DNA from: Hetaerina americana
Taxonomy: Eukaryota > Arthropoda > Insecta > Odonata > Calopterygidae
NCBI GenBank assembly: GCA_022747635.1
Contig: JAKTNV010000026.1
Span: 6,072,007 to 6,136,006 of the forward strand
Reading direction: 5' to 3'
Length of the DNA stretch: 64,000 nucleotides
Numbering within the stretch: the stretch's first letter is position 1; each line of letters starts with the position of its first letter. Shown piece by piece: positions 36,656 to 48,749 of this stretch. The translations under genes were made by a program, and so were the position numbers. Under the pieces are notes generated by a model. It saw nothing but the letters and a program-made list of their open reading frames with translations, had not been told where the DNA came from and did no database searches.

Positions 36656-39600
36656 GGATTAATGATGCAAAGTTTGTATTCAATGTATCTTTAGTTTCAG
36701 GAATATTATCTTGTTTCCCGTAATATTTTCATAATTATATAGTTTTGGTATCAACTTACCTGTTTTCAAAGGTGAGAATGCAGAAATATTTGAAAATAAA
36801 TACATATAATTAATTTGGAGTTGAGTCATTTAACTTATTTTGTTCGTTCATTAAATTTATCTCAGAGGAACAAGATGTGGTTCGGTGTTCAATCCCAAAT
36901 TCACGTAATTTACTTGGGCATTCACTTTCAAAATTATGATAAAATGAAACCCAACTTGTCACAAAATTGGCATCGCTTTTGATTTACATTTGTTAGCCTA
37001 TGGAATAGTAAGCTACACTTTCTAAAGATTTTATGAAAAATCTTTGAATCTTAAGCAATTTACTTTTGAATCTTAAGCAATTTACTTTAATATTTTACTT
37101 GCATATTTACTTTTATTTGAAAATGATAAGTATATGGTGCTTACTTCTCCTCCAATATTCGATTTGATTGAATTGGCAAATGAAACAGTAAGTGACAAAG
37201 AAAATCATTCACCGTAGTGTACCAACCTAATTTATTGCTGGTTTTCCGCTTTTCTTCAAATGGCCGAAATTACCATATCAGACGTATCGGGTATAGGTAA
37301 ATGAATTTAAAAAAACGAAACGAGTCATGCATCGTCTTTACATAGGCGACGTGAGTCATTGCCTTTTTTATCTGAATGGTCGATTAGGTCTGAGTAACAA
37401 TTGGGCTCGGTCTTTCGAACTGCAAATTTTTTTCTTAAATTTCTTGGCTGCAAACCAAGCTCCCGCCGCGAGCCAGTTTGGAGACCAAAACTTCTGTCCC
37501 AAGTCTAGATTTACTACAGCTCATGCCAATCCTCTCGAGAGACTCAAGTGGCCAACAAAAAATTTATTGGAGGTACTTTGGCAGAGGGAACGAAATTGAT
37601 TGCCGACCTAATTTGTGCTCAAAAATCCTCCCTTCAATTCAATTTGCTGGGAATCAAAAACATTGGCATGGAAGTAGACTCAAATTATCTGTTAAAAAAA
37701 TAAACCTACATGATGAACGTACCTATTGACATTTTATAATGATTTTTTTCACATTGGAATACTTTGCTACTCTGCATCCCCTAGAGTATTCTTACTTTTT
37801 GATATTAACGTAATATGTTTGGACATTAAGATAGCATAATTATACATACAGTGAACAATTTTGTCATTCAATATTTTATGCTCTTTGTCATCGAAAATTT
37901 CATTATCGCAATATGCTAGCCGTATGAATCTCATATGGCAGTTACTAAATAAGGCTGTAGAACAGAGTAAGTATAATGTTAAGAGCACAAAAAGGATGTC
38001 ATTTGTCTCCCACGAACTTTAATGCTATTTTGAAAAAAGTAAATTCATGATTGATATACATTTTTGAATCTAAAGACTGCATTTTTTCACAGAATAGGTT
38101 AGGATTTGCAGCTTTTTTCACCAAAAATAACACTGCAGAATTATGTAACGACATCGGAGGTATTATGTATAATATAGGTTTATCGGACCACATAAATCGA
38201 TTGTTATCGTTATTATGTACAATGGTAACACATAAGGTTCTTTTCCAAATTGGTTGTTCCACCATGACGAAAGAATATTACAAGACAAGAGTTTAAACCA
38301 ATGTGGATTTTCTTTGATTGCATGGTACGAAGATTGCATGAATTCATCGTGCTTAAATAAACAGTAAGTAGGGATTTCGGATAATCCTCGATAAAACTGA
38401 TAAATGATACACATATTTTAGAACCAATGATGGAAGATATCCTTTGATAGGGCTTCATGACAATGATGTAAGGAATTGTTCATGGTAGTGTAAAACATCA
38501 ATGATTAACTACGGATTGCCAATTTAACTAAGTGCCAATGGAATTCATTATTATTGTGTATTTTAACAATTTTGACTAATGTGAATGAGTTGAAAATTTC
38601 TTTTCTGATTTTATGAGTCTCGCCATTGTGATCTTCCTCATTTATTTTATATGAATTTCCTATTACTCTCAGCAGTCGCGCAACGTTTACTGATTCCTTT
38701 CACTTCAATTTCTCTCCATCTTACATATTTCATCGTCCTCTTATTTATTTTGCTGTGAGCAATTACGTCGAGCCATCCTTTAGCCCTATTCCAGCATTTA
38801 ATTACGCTCGTGTCGGCATTTTGTTGACTCTTGCTTCTAGTCTACTTATTGTGAATATCCGAGCATGGAGAGGAATATTGAGAGGAAATGCGAAGGCTGA
38901 AGTTGATGTGCGTCAGAGTGGGAGGTAGGGGAAGTAGCCTGGTGGATAAGGAAACTAGCTAAACAGACGGAACCAGAAACGGAAATGATACCAGATGAAC
39001 CTCGATAGAAATGAATATTCTGAAAAGTATAAGAAATTAGAAAGAAGCTTTATGAAATTTTTTAAATGATATATAGAACAACTTATTGTGATTATATCTA
39101 TTCGAGCTAAGGGCACCTTTTGATCAAGGATTTTAATCTACCTTTAGTTGATAACAAATTTGAAAGCAAAATCTTTGAATTTGTGGAAATCCATAATGTT
39201 TAACCCGGCTATTGTCTTTTATTTAAGATGAATGAACACGAAAGTCAAAAGATTAAATAATAGAGTAAGGACGAAAGAAAACCTAAGTAGAATTTTGTGG
39301 GGAACTTTTTAATATTTCTTTCGTTTCGACACTTTCGTAATGTAACAGTAAGTGATCCAGATCTCTGTAAACACGAAGTTTACTTCAAATGCGCCGTGGA
39401 CACCGAAAGAGGATTTTTTTGTTCGTCCACAGTGTTACTTTCGAAGCGAAATAAATTTAATGATGTTCTTTCTACGCTCACTAAGGAATTTTCATCCGCA
39501 TTCACTCTTCATTCAGTTCAGTGTGTAATTTTCTCGTCTTGCACAATCATTAAACGTACTGAATTTAGAACATTTTTCCGTGCTGTGTATCTTTTAGTGA

Positions 39601-39699
39601 TGCGTTTTAAGTGCACTCTTGCTTATCTAGCGAAAAGCTGAAGAGAGTAATTAAGACGTAGTAAGGAAAAATAATACATCTGCCAGCTGTCATTCTAAA
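36656..39699. other. AT-rich non-coding stretch with a short duplication
   Basis: TTTGAATCTTAAGCAATTTAC is repeated with a 22-bp period at about 37043-37085. A 114-codon frame at 39297-39641 and overlapping short frames at 38000-38460 show no recognisable motif. No gene supported. Confidence 0.55.
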
Positions 39700-40235
39700 G
39701 GAAGGCTTTGATAAACGGGGGTTTTATGAAATACCCTCGGGAAGTCATGTAAAACTACGAAGGGGGGATGGATAAATAATGGTCTTAAATTTAGAGCGAA
39801 ATTGAGACTAGAGTCCCTTTTACCACGGAACCCCAAAGGGGGAGGTAGGGAAAGGCGGAAGGAAAGGGATGGAGAGGGATAGGAGTGGTCGGACGGTGAG
39901 GCTGACATGAGCGCGGAGATTGGCCGTGGTAAACGGGAGAAGGGGACGAGAAGGGTCACAGCGAGATGGAACGGAGGTGAGTGCGTCCCCGCGAGCGTTA
40001 GACTGGCCCGCAAATGAGAAGCGGGAACAAGTCCTTGACTCTCTCTTTCTCCTCCTCCTGCCGTGCTCTCGGTCTTTTCCACGGACTCGACCCCAAAAAA
40101 GTTAATCCCCAGCTAAAAGACGAGAGGCTAGCAGACACGGAGAGGGGTCATAAAAGTGGCATGGATCGGACGAGGGGGAGTGAGGAAATGGGAGAACGCC
40201 GGGGGGAGACGAGATGCTGGTCATTTCAATCATCT
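39700..40235. other. GC-rich, purine-biased island
   Basis: Elevated GC with CpGs. The plus strand is G/A-rich at 39825-40000 and 40120-40215, with a C/T-rich insert at 40035-40085. The overlapping frames on both strands (including 130 codons on the minus strand) are low-complexity and not supported as genes. Confidence 0.5.
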
Positions 40236-41474
40236 AGCTTTCGTTAAATATTGAAAAATATGAAGATGGCTTCATATTTTTCCTTTTTCGAGAAGATAAA
40301 AATAATTGATGGTACCCAGCTCTGCATAACTCGTCCCTGTCTATGGTTTCGTTCCGTAACCTTTGCTCGTGAGCATTTTGCATACCCCCATCTCTAGTGA
40401 AATCGTGGAGGCTGTGCAAAATAATCAGTATTGTTCAAAAATTAAAAAGCATGGTAGCCTTTTGCGTTCAGCCCTTCAGTCACTCTAGCGTCTGCAAAAG
40501 TTTTAAGTTCACTGGATATTGGTGCATTATAAGAGTGCAATCTTAATTATGTTCAGTACGGTTTCAAGAAATGCTTTACATAAAGGAAGGTTTGGTTCTT
40601 TTATTGGCCACTTATTGCGTGAATTAGAGGTCATGTATTCCTTGTTTTCCTTACGCGTCAAGAAATCTATCTAAGAAATCGATATGCTCTCGAAGCGAAA
40701 GCAAATCGTATACATCACTCGGTCAGTGGCAAGAGATATACCTTAAGTTTATATTTTTCGTTAATGTCAACGAAGATAAAATTCGTTCACATTCCTCTTA
40801 AGAATATCCACTTCAATAATTGGAAGTGGACTGATTACTTTCAATGGAAATTATCTTCTAGAATTTGTGGCTGAATAAAATGAATATTTCATTCTCTTTT
40901 AAGTTCGAGTTAATAATGCACATTCTAACTCTAGTTTTATGTAAAAGACACCTTAATTTCTTTAGCCTTCATTTACCTGCAAATTAAAAACAAATATGTC
41001 AACTCAACATGGAAATGTGAAGGGGGATTCTCACATCTTAAAATGCCTTTTCCTATGTTAATACGCCAGCGTTGAATTTAGTGCCGAAAATAAGATTACT
41101 CCCATATAGATTATTCATCGTTCAAAGACTTTTTAGTTAGTGTTTTCAATGAAGCTTATTATAAAAGTGTTGGAAACCCATTTTTAATTCATAATATTAG
41201 ACAAAAATGTACTTCTTAAGCAATGAGCTCAGTTATTTCACATTAATCTCAGGGCAAAATAATACAAAAAATGACATGAGAGAATATTTGTAAAATTTTG
41301 AGTTTGTTGCGGTATTAAAAACAGGATATCATTGGCTTAAAGGGAATATATTTTAAGTTTATCTCGGTGAAAAATTAAAGAAAAAAATTGGCTGATGCTA
41401 CTTGCTTTAATTTCTCTTTGTGTTACCTTAATTTTTGATTTTATCTTTTTTCTTCTCATTAAATGATGGAATTA

Positions 41475-41477
<3 letters not shown>
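40236..41477. other. AT-rich non-coding stretch
   Basis: Nothing recognised. Confidence 0.6.
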
Positions 41478-41554
<77 letters not shown>

Positions 41555-41606
41555 CATACATGCATACATACATACAAATATGTGTGTTTTTGTGTATATG
41601 TGTGTA
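41478..41606. repeat. Compound (AT)n microsatellite with CATA/CATG repeats
   Basis: About 70 bp of (AT)n is followed by CATACATACATGCATACATACATAC, then a TG-rich run. The layout matches the microsatellites at 1.5 and 17.6 kb. Confidence 0.97.
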
Positions 41607-42479
41607 ATCAGCATGCATTTAGTACATGAATGATATCATCGTGTTCTTGTACTGCAAAAATAATGGCAGATAAACCGAATATGTATTTTATCCAGTTCAA
41701 TTCAACCAGTAAATTAAAGTTGCCCTGCTCCGCTTCCGCTCCCCGCTGGGGAGCGGAAAAGTCACTGTAATGTAGAAGAGAATTTGTTTTTTGTTTTAAC
41801 ATCAACAGAGGGTACGTTTTTTTAGTAATACGGCTGAGAAGGGTTTTTATAGTTGAAATTTTTCCGGCTCAGTTGTCCATCATTTATTTGCAGGGTTAAC
41901 TTACAGGAATTGGTACAAGTTTTTTATGAACGAAAATGACTCCACATTGAAAGGTATAAATTTATGGAAAAGGGAGGTTGCGATGAAGATAATTAAGTTT
42001 GGGGAGGGGACAGAATTAGCATCTCGTGCTGAGATTAATTCTATAGTCTATCTATAGCAATTTGTTATATTTATCTATCCATAATATTTCTTTGAAATAG
42101 TGATTTTTTTTCTTGATAAACTTACCCCTGTGAACTTTCTGTTTAATTCATGAAAATTTTACCATCTCCTTTTTTTTAACTGCATAAATTTGCGTGCTGT
42201 ATTTGTTTTCCCTAACCAATGGGATGGTGACACCTTACGTTTTTTTGCATGGTCAGTAAACATCGTTTGAAAATCTCAGAGTGAACAGGAAATGTCTGTT
42301 CGTTAGCCCTAAGTACGCAGTCTCTTGTGGTAAACCAACAAAACATAGGACATCTATGACGTGTGCCTCCCAATCCTCGGCATTATCACCATATAGATTT
42401 CAAGGAGGGGAAAGTTTGAAAATTTTGATTCATCAATATCCGTATCACGAACGGCCAGTATGTCTTAGCCAACGAAAAT
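41607..42479. other. Non-coding stretch
   Basis: Contains a small inverted repeat CCGCTTCCGCTCCCC...GGGGAGCGG near 41730-41756. No gene supported. Confidence 0.55.
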
Positions 42480-42775
42480 CTCAGTGTTATCGGCAGAGTG
42501 TCGCGTCGGCTCCCTCCACCCCCCACTTAATCCCTCCACTTCCCCCCGGCTTTCTCGATCCGTACAACCCTTCTGGCGTCGCCGACACCCGCTATCTGTA
42601 AATCGCCAGACTCGGAGGAGAAAGAGTCGGGTAGGCACGTACTACGACTGGGACGGGGGTTGCGCGGGAATGACGAGCAGTCGACGCTGGAAAGCTTGTC
42701 AACAAAGACCCCCAGCGATAACAGATGAGAGTATCAGGGACGGTGGACTGGAAGGACGGGGATGAAATAGTAACG
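42480..42775. other. GC-rich CpG-containing island
   Basis: C-rich on the left and G-rich on the right of the plus strand, with frequent CpG. Overlapping frames are low complexity. No splice or domain evidence for a gene. Confidence 0.5.
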
Positions 42776-43909
42776 GGATGAGCGAATTAGTTGATGGGGG
42801 ACGATGATTTGCAAGGTTATAAAGACTTAATTGACTTTACGTTGTTTTTCTGACTTCGTCCTACGCCAGTATCTCTTTTCCGTTTTTCTCTTCTCCTGAA
42901 ATCCAAAAATTAATGTTACGGAAGTGATAATAATATTTTTCATCCATTGTATTCCTTATGAATAATCGTTTTGTTTAATTAATTAATGTTTAATTGATAA
43001 TTCATTTCAGTTATTATTATCTTTTAAAATGAGGCGAAATTATTATTTGATCACTTTAATAAAGTAATGACTACTAATGCCTAATAATGCTGGCATCTTT
43101 AAGCATTTTTTTCCATTCATTCGTATTCTTATGAGTTTTTGCGAATAGAATGTTTAATTTTTATCGTAATATTTCTTTCACGCTCTAATTGTGTGTAATT
43201 TACTCCACTCTAATTACCATATTAATATTGATGTTCATTTCTAAATTCCTACTTATAGAATTATGGTGGAATAAATGCGAGTTTCCGAAAAGTTGTCTGC
43301 AATTCTTAATTGTTTACGCGAAAGCTTATAAAATATTTATTTTCATCTTGTTAATAAGTAAATTATTTTGAGGAGCTATGTAATCTCAGGATGATATAAC
43401 CGCGATATCGTTTCTCGTTAATAATTGAGGAATCTTAATTTTATTCATGAAGCTATAGCTTAATGTTGTAATTATCATTCTTCTAAAATGTCTACATCTT
43501 ATCTATGGGAAGGAAAGCTTTAACCGTCGTAGGAATGTTCTCATTAAGACTCTTTGCATTGATACTATAAGATAATACAGGAGTAGAGTCAAATACAGTG
43601 AGGTAAACAGTCGCGAGCTAGTTAATTGAAACTTCCTTTGGTGTGGTTTTGCCCTAGTCTAGACTATGCACATTCTTTGTGATATCTGAACGACGTAACA
43701 GTTCAATTTCATGGAAAATAAAATATCTCATAATACAAATACCAAAATGGGTTCGTTATAATTTCCTCCGGAAGTAAGCTTTCAAGACTAGATTAGATAA
43801 ATAATCTCCATAATTTGGCACTAAAATGAGGTCAGTGTTGTAAAATACAAAATATTCACATTTTAGTTGATTGCTTTGGAATATTAGAAAAAATCTTGAA
43901 GACCTCGCG
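42776..43909. other. AT-rich non-coding stretch
   Basis: Nothing recognised. Confidence 0.6.
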
Positions 43910-43913
43910 GTAT

Positions 43914-43991
<78 letters not shown>
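43910..43991. repeat. (AT)n microsatellite joining the 5' end of the LINE
   Basis: About 80 bp of AT repeat ends exactly where LINE-like coding sequence begins (TGGATAGAGAG). Confidence 0.97.
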
Positions 43992-43993
<2 letters not shown>

Positions 43994-45141
43994 ATAGAGA
44001 GTAGGGCAAATGATTACTTAGGGGATGATCAGTTTGGGTTTAGGAAGGGGAGAGGTACGCGTGATGCCATTGCAGTAATGAGATTATTAATCGAGAGGAA
44101 TATAGAACACAACCAGGAGGTATTTGCCTGTTTCGTAGATTTCGAAAAAGCGTTTGATAGAGTGAATTGGGAAAAACTAATGAGTATATTGCAGAAAATA
44201 GGAATAGATTGGAGGGAAAGGAGGCTAATCCGCAACCTGTACATGTCTCAGACTGCTCAGGTGCGGGTGGGAAACGGGGAGTCAGGATGGGCAGTGTTAG
44301 GAAGGGGTGTAAGGCAGGGTTGCCCATTATCACCGTTGCTGTTCAACCTGTATGCAGAGGGAATGATCAAAGAGGTATGGGAAGAACTCGAGGTGGGAAT
44401 GAAAGTGGGCGGGGAATTCGTAAAATCAGTTAGGTTTGCTGATGACCAAGCTATAGTTTGTCAGTCAGCCAAGGGGCTGCAAGCATTGCTTAGTGAATTG
44501 GAAATTCAGTGCGACAGGTATGGGATGAGAATCAATGTTAATGAAACAAAGGTTATGCGATTTTATAGAAAGAAAAAGGCCAAGCTTAACATTAATATAG
44601 GAGGGCAAAAACTAGAGCAGGTAGAACAGTTTACGTATCTCGGTAGTGTCTTGGACCAACACGGTCAAAGTAGTAGGGACGTAAGGAGAAGAATTGCGCT
44701 AGGCAAGAGGCTTTCACAAGGAGGAGGGAGTTGATGACGGGGACTTTGAGTAAGGATGTTAAGAAAAGACTCGTAAAAACTTTGATATGGAGCGTAGCTA
44801 TGTACGGTGCGGAAACGTGGTCATTGAAGCAGGAGGATAGACGTAGATTGGAGGCTTTTGAAATGTGGGTGTGGAGAAGAATGGAGAAGGTGAAATGGAC
44901 AGAGAAGAAAACAAATGAGGAAGTACTTGGTATGGTGGGCGAAGAGAGGGGTTTGTTGGGAGCAATCCTATGGAGGCAGGAAAAGTGGATGAAGGGGGTG
45001 TTGACCGGCAGTGGGATGTTGAAGACTGTGATAGAGGGTAGAATGTTGGGCAAAAGAGGAAAGGGAAGGAACAGGATAGGGATGTTGGACGGGATGAAGG
45101 GAGGAAGAAAGTACTCAGAGATGAAGAGGGGCCTGATATAG
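43992..45141 (+). pseudogene. LINE reverse transcriptase, partial, with one frameshift
   Basis: The first frame (to 44734) covers the RT palm. It includes DQFGFRKGRGTRDA, motif A DFEKAFDRVNW, motif B GVRQGCPLSPLLFNLY and the catalytic FADD (near 44436-44447), followed by YGMRINVNETKVM and QFTYLGSVLDQHG. At about 44708 one base appears to be missing. The reading moves to the next frame, which gives KDVKKRLVKTLIWSVAMYG, RRLEAFEMWVWRRM and a GKRGKGRNRIGMLDGMK tail to the stop at 45139-45141. The motif order and spacing match insect LINE polyproteins, where the enzyme reverse-transcribes its own RNA at a nicked target. Apart from the frameshift the sequence is open, so the copy is fairly young. 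With no N-terminal half it cannot be active alone. Confidence 0.92.
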
Positions 45142-45237
45142 AGTAGGATGATGGATTTTGTGTTTTGTTAGGAGTAATAAAATATTTGTTTGGTAGTTGT
45201 GCCCATCCAAAAACCTACCTTAACCGGTAGATTACCT

Positions 45238-45240
<3 letters not shown>
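43992..45240 (+). mobile_element. 5'-truncated LINE (non-LTR retrotransposon)
   Basis: The fragment starts inside the reverse-transcriptase domain and runs through the stop codon (45139-45141) and about 100 bp of 3' untranslated sequence into an (AT)n tract. The endonuclease domain and the first part of the RT domain are missing, as expected for incomplete target-primed reverse transcription. The clade was not fixed: no RNase H is visible, and the C-terminal part resembles the insect 'endonuclease-reverse transcriptase' type. (AT)n stands on both sides, so the copy may have landed in a pre-existing AT microsatellite, or the right tract may be its own tail. Confidence 0.9.

Positions 45241-45314
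<74 letters not shown>
45241..45314. repeat. (AT)n microsatellite shared by LINE and SINE 3' ends
   Basis: Pure AT repeat lying between the plus-strand LINE 3' end (ending TTACCTTAA) and the minus-strand SINE 3' end (starting CAAGACCTAACTACC on the plus strand). Confidence 0.97.
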
Positions 45315-45316
<2 letters not shown>

Positions 45317-45692
45317 AGACCTAACTACCAAATGGACATAAGTACCAATGAGTGTTTTGGGACTCCTAATAAAACACAATCCAGCAACCTACTCTACCTC
45401 AAGTCCTTCTACCATAAACACAGTAATCAACCCGAAGGTCGGTTTGGTAGGTGATGGTAGAGTTCACTCAGTAGTAAGCCCGACGGCGTGTGAAATTCAC
45501 ACATCAGGCTAGGGGGCTCAGTTCCTTTCCCTGTACCGGTTATGGTTTCCCATGAAGACCTGGTATCCGAATATAGCTTGGGTGGAGCTGCAGGTGCTCA
45601 GAGTGCCTTGCCCGGGAATCGAACCCGGACCACTCCGATCAGCAGTCCAACGCTCTACCCCGGTTACAGTTCAACGTACTACCGCGACTCAT
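45315..45692 (-). mobile_element. tRNA-headed SINE with a LINE-like 3' tail, most complete copy
   Basis: Read on the minus strand, the element starts near 45692 with a tRNA-like head. A box GGTAGAGCGTTGG is at 45647-45659 and B box GGTTCGATTCC at 45615-45625, with a perfect CCGGG/CCCGG T-arm stem. A body of about 200 bp follows, with GGGAAACCATAACC, CAGGGAAAGGAACTGAG and GTGAATTTCACACGCCG. The last 100 bp contains a stretch (45362-45396) that matches the LINE 3' end at 45139-45175 in all but three positions and a 2-base gap, then TTTGGTAGTT as in the LINE, and ends at (AT)n. SINEs commonly borrow the 3' end of the LINE that copies them, and the layout fits that. Alternatively, a SINE inserted next to a short LINE remnant would look the same. 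It has no protein-coding role. Confidence 0.85.
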
Positions 45693-46391
45693 AATATATA
45701 TATTCATCTTAACAACTAATGAGCTATGATCTGATGACATATATTCTTCTTTTTTTGCACTAATCAAATTAGTAAATGCATGCCAAATTCCGGCGTATTT
45801 TCATGCTCTAAGGTTGTTATCGTCAGAATCCTCGTGGTGATGAAAACCATTATTTATAACCGATTGATTTAGAAGAGTTTGATTCCGAATAAATATGACT
45901 TAATACGTTTATCATTTGTGAAGTGTTAAAGTTCATATCATATATGAAGTGAGCATCAATTCTAGAGCTGGACTACATAAAAATTACGAGCGTAAGGATG
46001 AAGTTTTATCCTCAGTGTTTATGAATTATTGCAAATAAAATGTAACTTTCCAGCTGTTTACGGTAATATCAGTAATACGAGTACGAGCTCGTAAAAGAAT
46101 AATACGACCACGTTAATTACAAGGAACGCTGGGGTAGGTTGTTGTACGTGTAGGTATTCCATTAATCAGAACTTGAGTTATTTTGGAGACGTATTCTTTA
46201 TAAATGTTTCAAGGTACACGTATGTGTATGTAGACGATTACTTTTAATCCCTTTGCTACCAATTATGTTTTCACTCCTTTCTCTTTTGACTTCACTCTCT
46301 CCTTCCCTGGTTAAATTATAATGAAAGAGTGTGAGCGAAGGTGATTAGGTTGACGATGTGCCATTTACAAGGCAATTTACTCTATTTACAG
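45693..46391. other. Non-coding stretch upstream of the LRR gene exon
   Basis: Probably intron or upstream sequence of the LRR gene. An AG preceded by TCTATTTAC lies at 46390-46391, just before the coding exon, so an upstream non-coding exon may lie to the left. No promoter element could be defended. Confidence 0.5.
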
Positions 46392-46693
46392 GTGCCATGG
46401 CGATAACTATGGGGCGTGTGCCCGTGATACTGGTGCTGTCCCTGCTGATCGTCCTTCCCAAGGCGTCTGTGGCCGCACCGCAGTCGAGCATGGCCATGCA
46501 CCAGCAGCCAATTTGTCCATTGGAGTGCGATTGCGGCTTAGATGAAGGGGGTCGGCGAAGAGTTTCCTGCAGGAAGGGCGGAATGCGAGATCCTATTCCA
46601 GTATTGTTCATGCCGCCGGATGCAGAAGTCATCGTGATCGAGGCCCCTCCTGAGGGACCTTCCAATAACCTCACCATCGGACCAATATTCCAG
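46392..46693 (+). CDS. Leucine-rich-repeat surface or secreted protein, first coding exon
   Basis: The ATG at 46397 sits in a good context (GTGCCATGG) and opens a 99-codon coding part ending at 46693. A CAG/GTTGGG donor site follows. Residues about 7-25 are hydrophobic (VPVILVLSLLIVLP) with a small-residue stretch ASVAA after it, a typical signal peptide. Residues from CPLECDC to VSC form a cysteine cap (C-x3-C-x-C-x11-C) as found at the N-terminus of extracellular leucine-rich-repeat domains. One N-glycosylation site (NLT) is near the end. The exon ends in phase 0 at GPIFQ and fits exon 2, which begins AFPRLEEL. A likely acceptor AG at 46390-46391 means a 5' non-coding exon may exist outside. 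The role is probably cell-surface or extracellular recognition; the exact family member was not recognised. Confidence 0.85.
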
Positions 46694-48749
46694 GTTGGGA
46701 TTCAACGATTGGCACTGACGTAGTTCGAATAATTCTTTATGGGCTGCTCCTTTGATAACAATTCTGCCAACGTCTGATTTGTGCCAGTTTTTTAGGCATG
46801 AAATTTTATAAAGCATTCTCCTCAAAAATATCCTCTCAATGAATCCCATCCTTGAGTGCCCAGTTATTTTAGCCAGCCATTTTTGTTTTCCTTGTTTTTC
46901 TCCCTTGAAAAAGACAATCGTCCCCTTAAGGGTGTCTCCTTAATGGCACGACTCTCACATGTTAGCTGTAATTATTAAGTGACTTATATTCTAAAAACAT
47001 TTTGATGCATCTTTTGCTTTGAGATCTATAGAATCTAAAAAACCTATGGTCCCGCTATTCTTTTATCCTATATATTTGTATCATCGTTGCTATTTCCTCA
47101 CCAAATCAGTCTTAAGATTTTGCATGTCGATTTCCTCTTTAATGAGGACATTAAAATGCAGGTCCTTCTCCTTCCTCTTCTGTTTCATTTCCTTGAAATA
47201 ACTCCTTCCATTCCAATACTCGCATACCTCTTTATTCAGTAAAGTTTCAAAGGCCTGCCAGATGGCTTGTTGGGATGCAGCTGTCTTTGGTATGCTTTGC
47301 TGAAACTTTGTCCGGCTGCAAGTGATTATACTCCGATGGATTATCCTTTCAAGTTAAATTTAGCCCTTTAATCCTTCGTGGTGTTATTAAAGCTTTCTAG
47401 GATTTCTGTTATCAGAAATAGAAAAAAACAAGACATGCAGTCCTTGTTAGCAGTTTATTTTCTTTTTGCAGCACGAATTTCTTATATAGATCCGGCTATA
47501 AGCTGATTAGGAAACGATTTTCATGAACTGGCGAAAATTTTATCCACGTCAAGAATTCGGAAATTCAGAGTAAACTTTCGGCGTAAAACATTATTCAAAT
47601 CTTGCGCTAAATCCACGACTAAAATTTGTTAAATTTCAATATTTAATAATATCTTTCTAGGTTTTTAATCAGAGAAATGAAATGCTCAGTCGCCATTCAT
47701 TTCCTTCATTGATTTGAAGAAAGCCAGTGTAAAGTATATTAAAAAATAAAGGGGTGTGGGAAAAGACAATAAGGCCATACGAGCCTGAAACTAGAGCATC
47801 ACAAACGGGAACAAATTGAAAAATTTTTCTGCCAAAGACGCTGCATCAGCAGTGATGGAAGAGGTGCTCCACCATAAGCAGCGTTCGTATGCTGCACTGA
47901 GTGAATATTTTTTTAATCCATGTTAAAATCATGCGTTGTGATTTCCTTGACAAGAGCTGATCTTTTGATCTTTTCATATCGAGGAAGGTGGGTTTTGGCA
48001 TTCCTTTTGAAAAGCAATCAGGGAGGTGTTGAAAACGAAGATAGTCTAATTTTATTAGAGGGTGCAGAGCATTCATTGATTGCTGTGGAATTGTGACACT
48101 AACTTTGGACGCGGCACGTTTGATGTGTTTATTTCAGGATTTTCTTGTTTCTAACGTGACCGAAAGCCTCCCTTGCGATTTATTTACGATCCAGTTGACA
48201 TGCGACTCCTTTTCAAATAGAGTTGCTAATTAAGGTAGAATTTACTGATATTTAAAAAAATCTGTGGTGAGTCTACGTGTATCTCTTATGTCGTCCTCAT
48301 CTCTTTGTTGCAGTAAGGATTCAGTCATCCTATAGGCTTCTGCAGATTGGATATATTCTCAGAGTATTTTTCTTCAGTTGCTCTCGAGCTAATTACGTCT
48401 CATTTTCACTTTTATTGCCAATTCAAATAGTGTAAGTAGGTCACCATAATAATCTCCTGAAGCGATAAGAAAAACCTTTTATTATGGCTGAGAATTAGCT
48501 TTGATTAGAACTCATTCCTTTGTGAGCCATACATTTTGATTTGCATAACTTGTCAAATAAATTTTATCCACTAAGAGATATTTTCCAGTGCAAAAGAAGA
48601 AAAATAGAAAAAGGAGGTGCGTGAACGAATCAAAGCAGACGTAAAAGCAAAGCAATATGAAGGCGTGGGAAGAGTTGAGTGGAAAACGAGTGTTGGGTTG
48701 GGACTTACGTTAAATCAGCCAACTTAGGTATGGTGAAATTAGATTACTT

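Noticed and set aside
38930..38995. Possible tRNA-like A box (TAGCCTGGTGGATAAGG)
   Set aside because: No acceptable B box follows at the right distance and no SINE body was found.
39690..40247. 130-codon minus-strand frame and plus-strand partners
   Set aside because: Same reason: GC-rich biased composition, no domain, no splice pattern.
45601..45692. Stand-alone tRNA gene
   Set aside because: The A and B boxes and T-arm are good, but no acceptor stem pairs, and the sequence continues into a SINE body that recurs elsewhere in the window.
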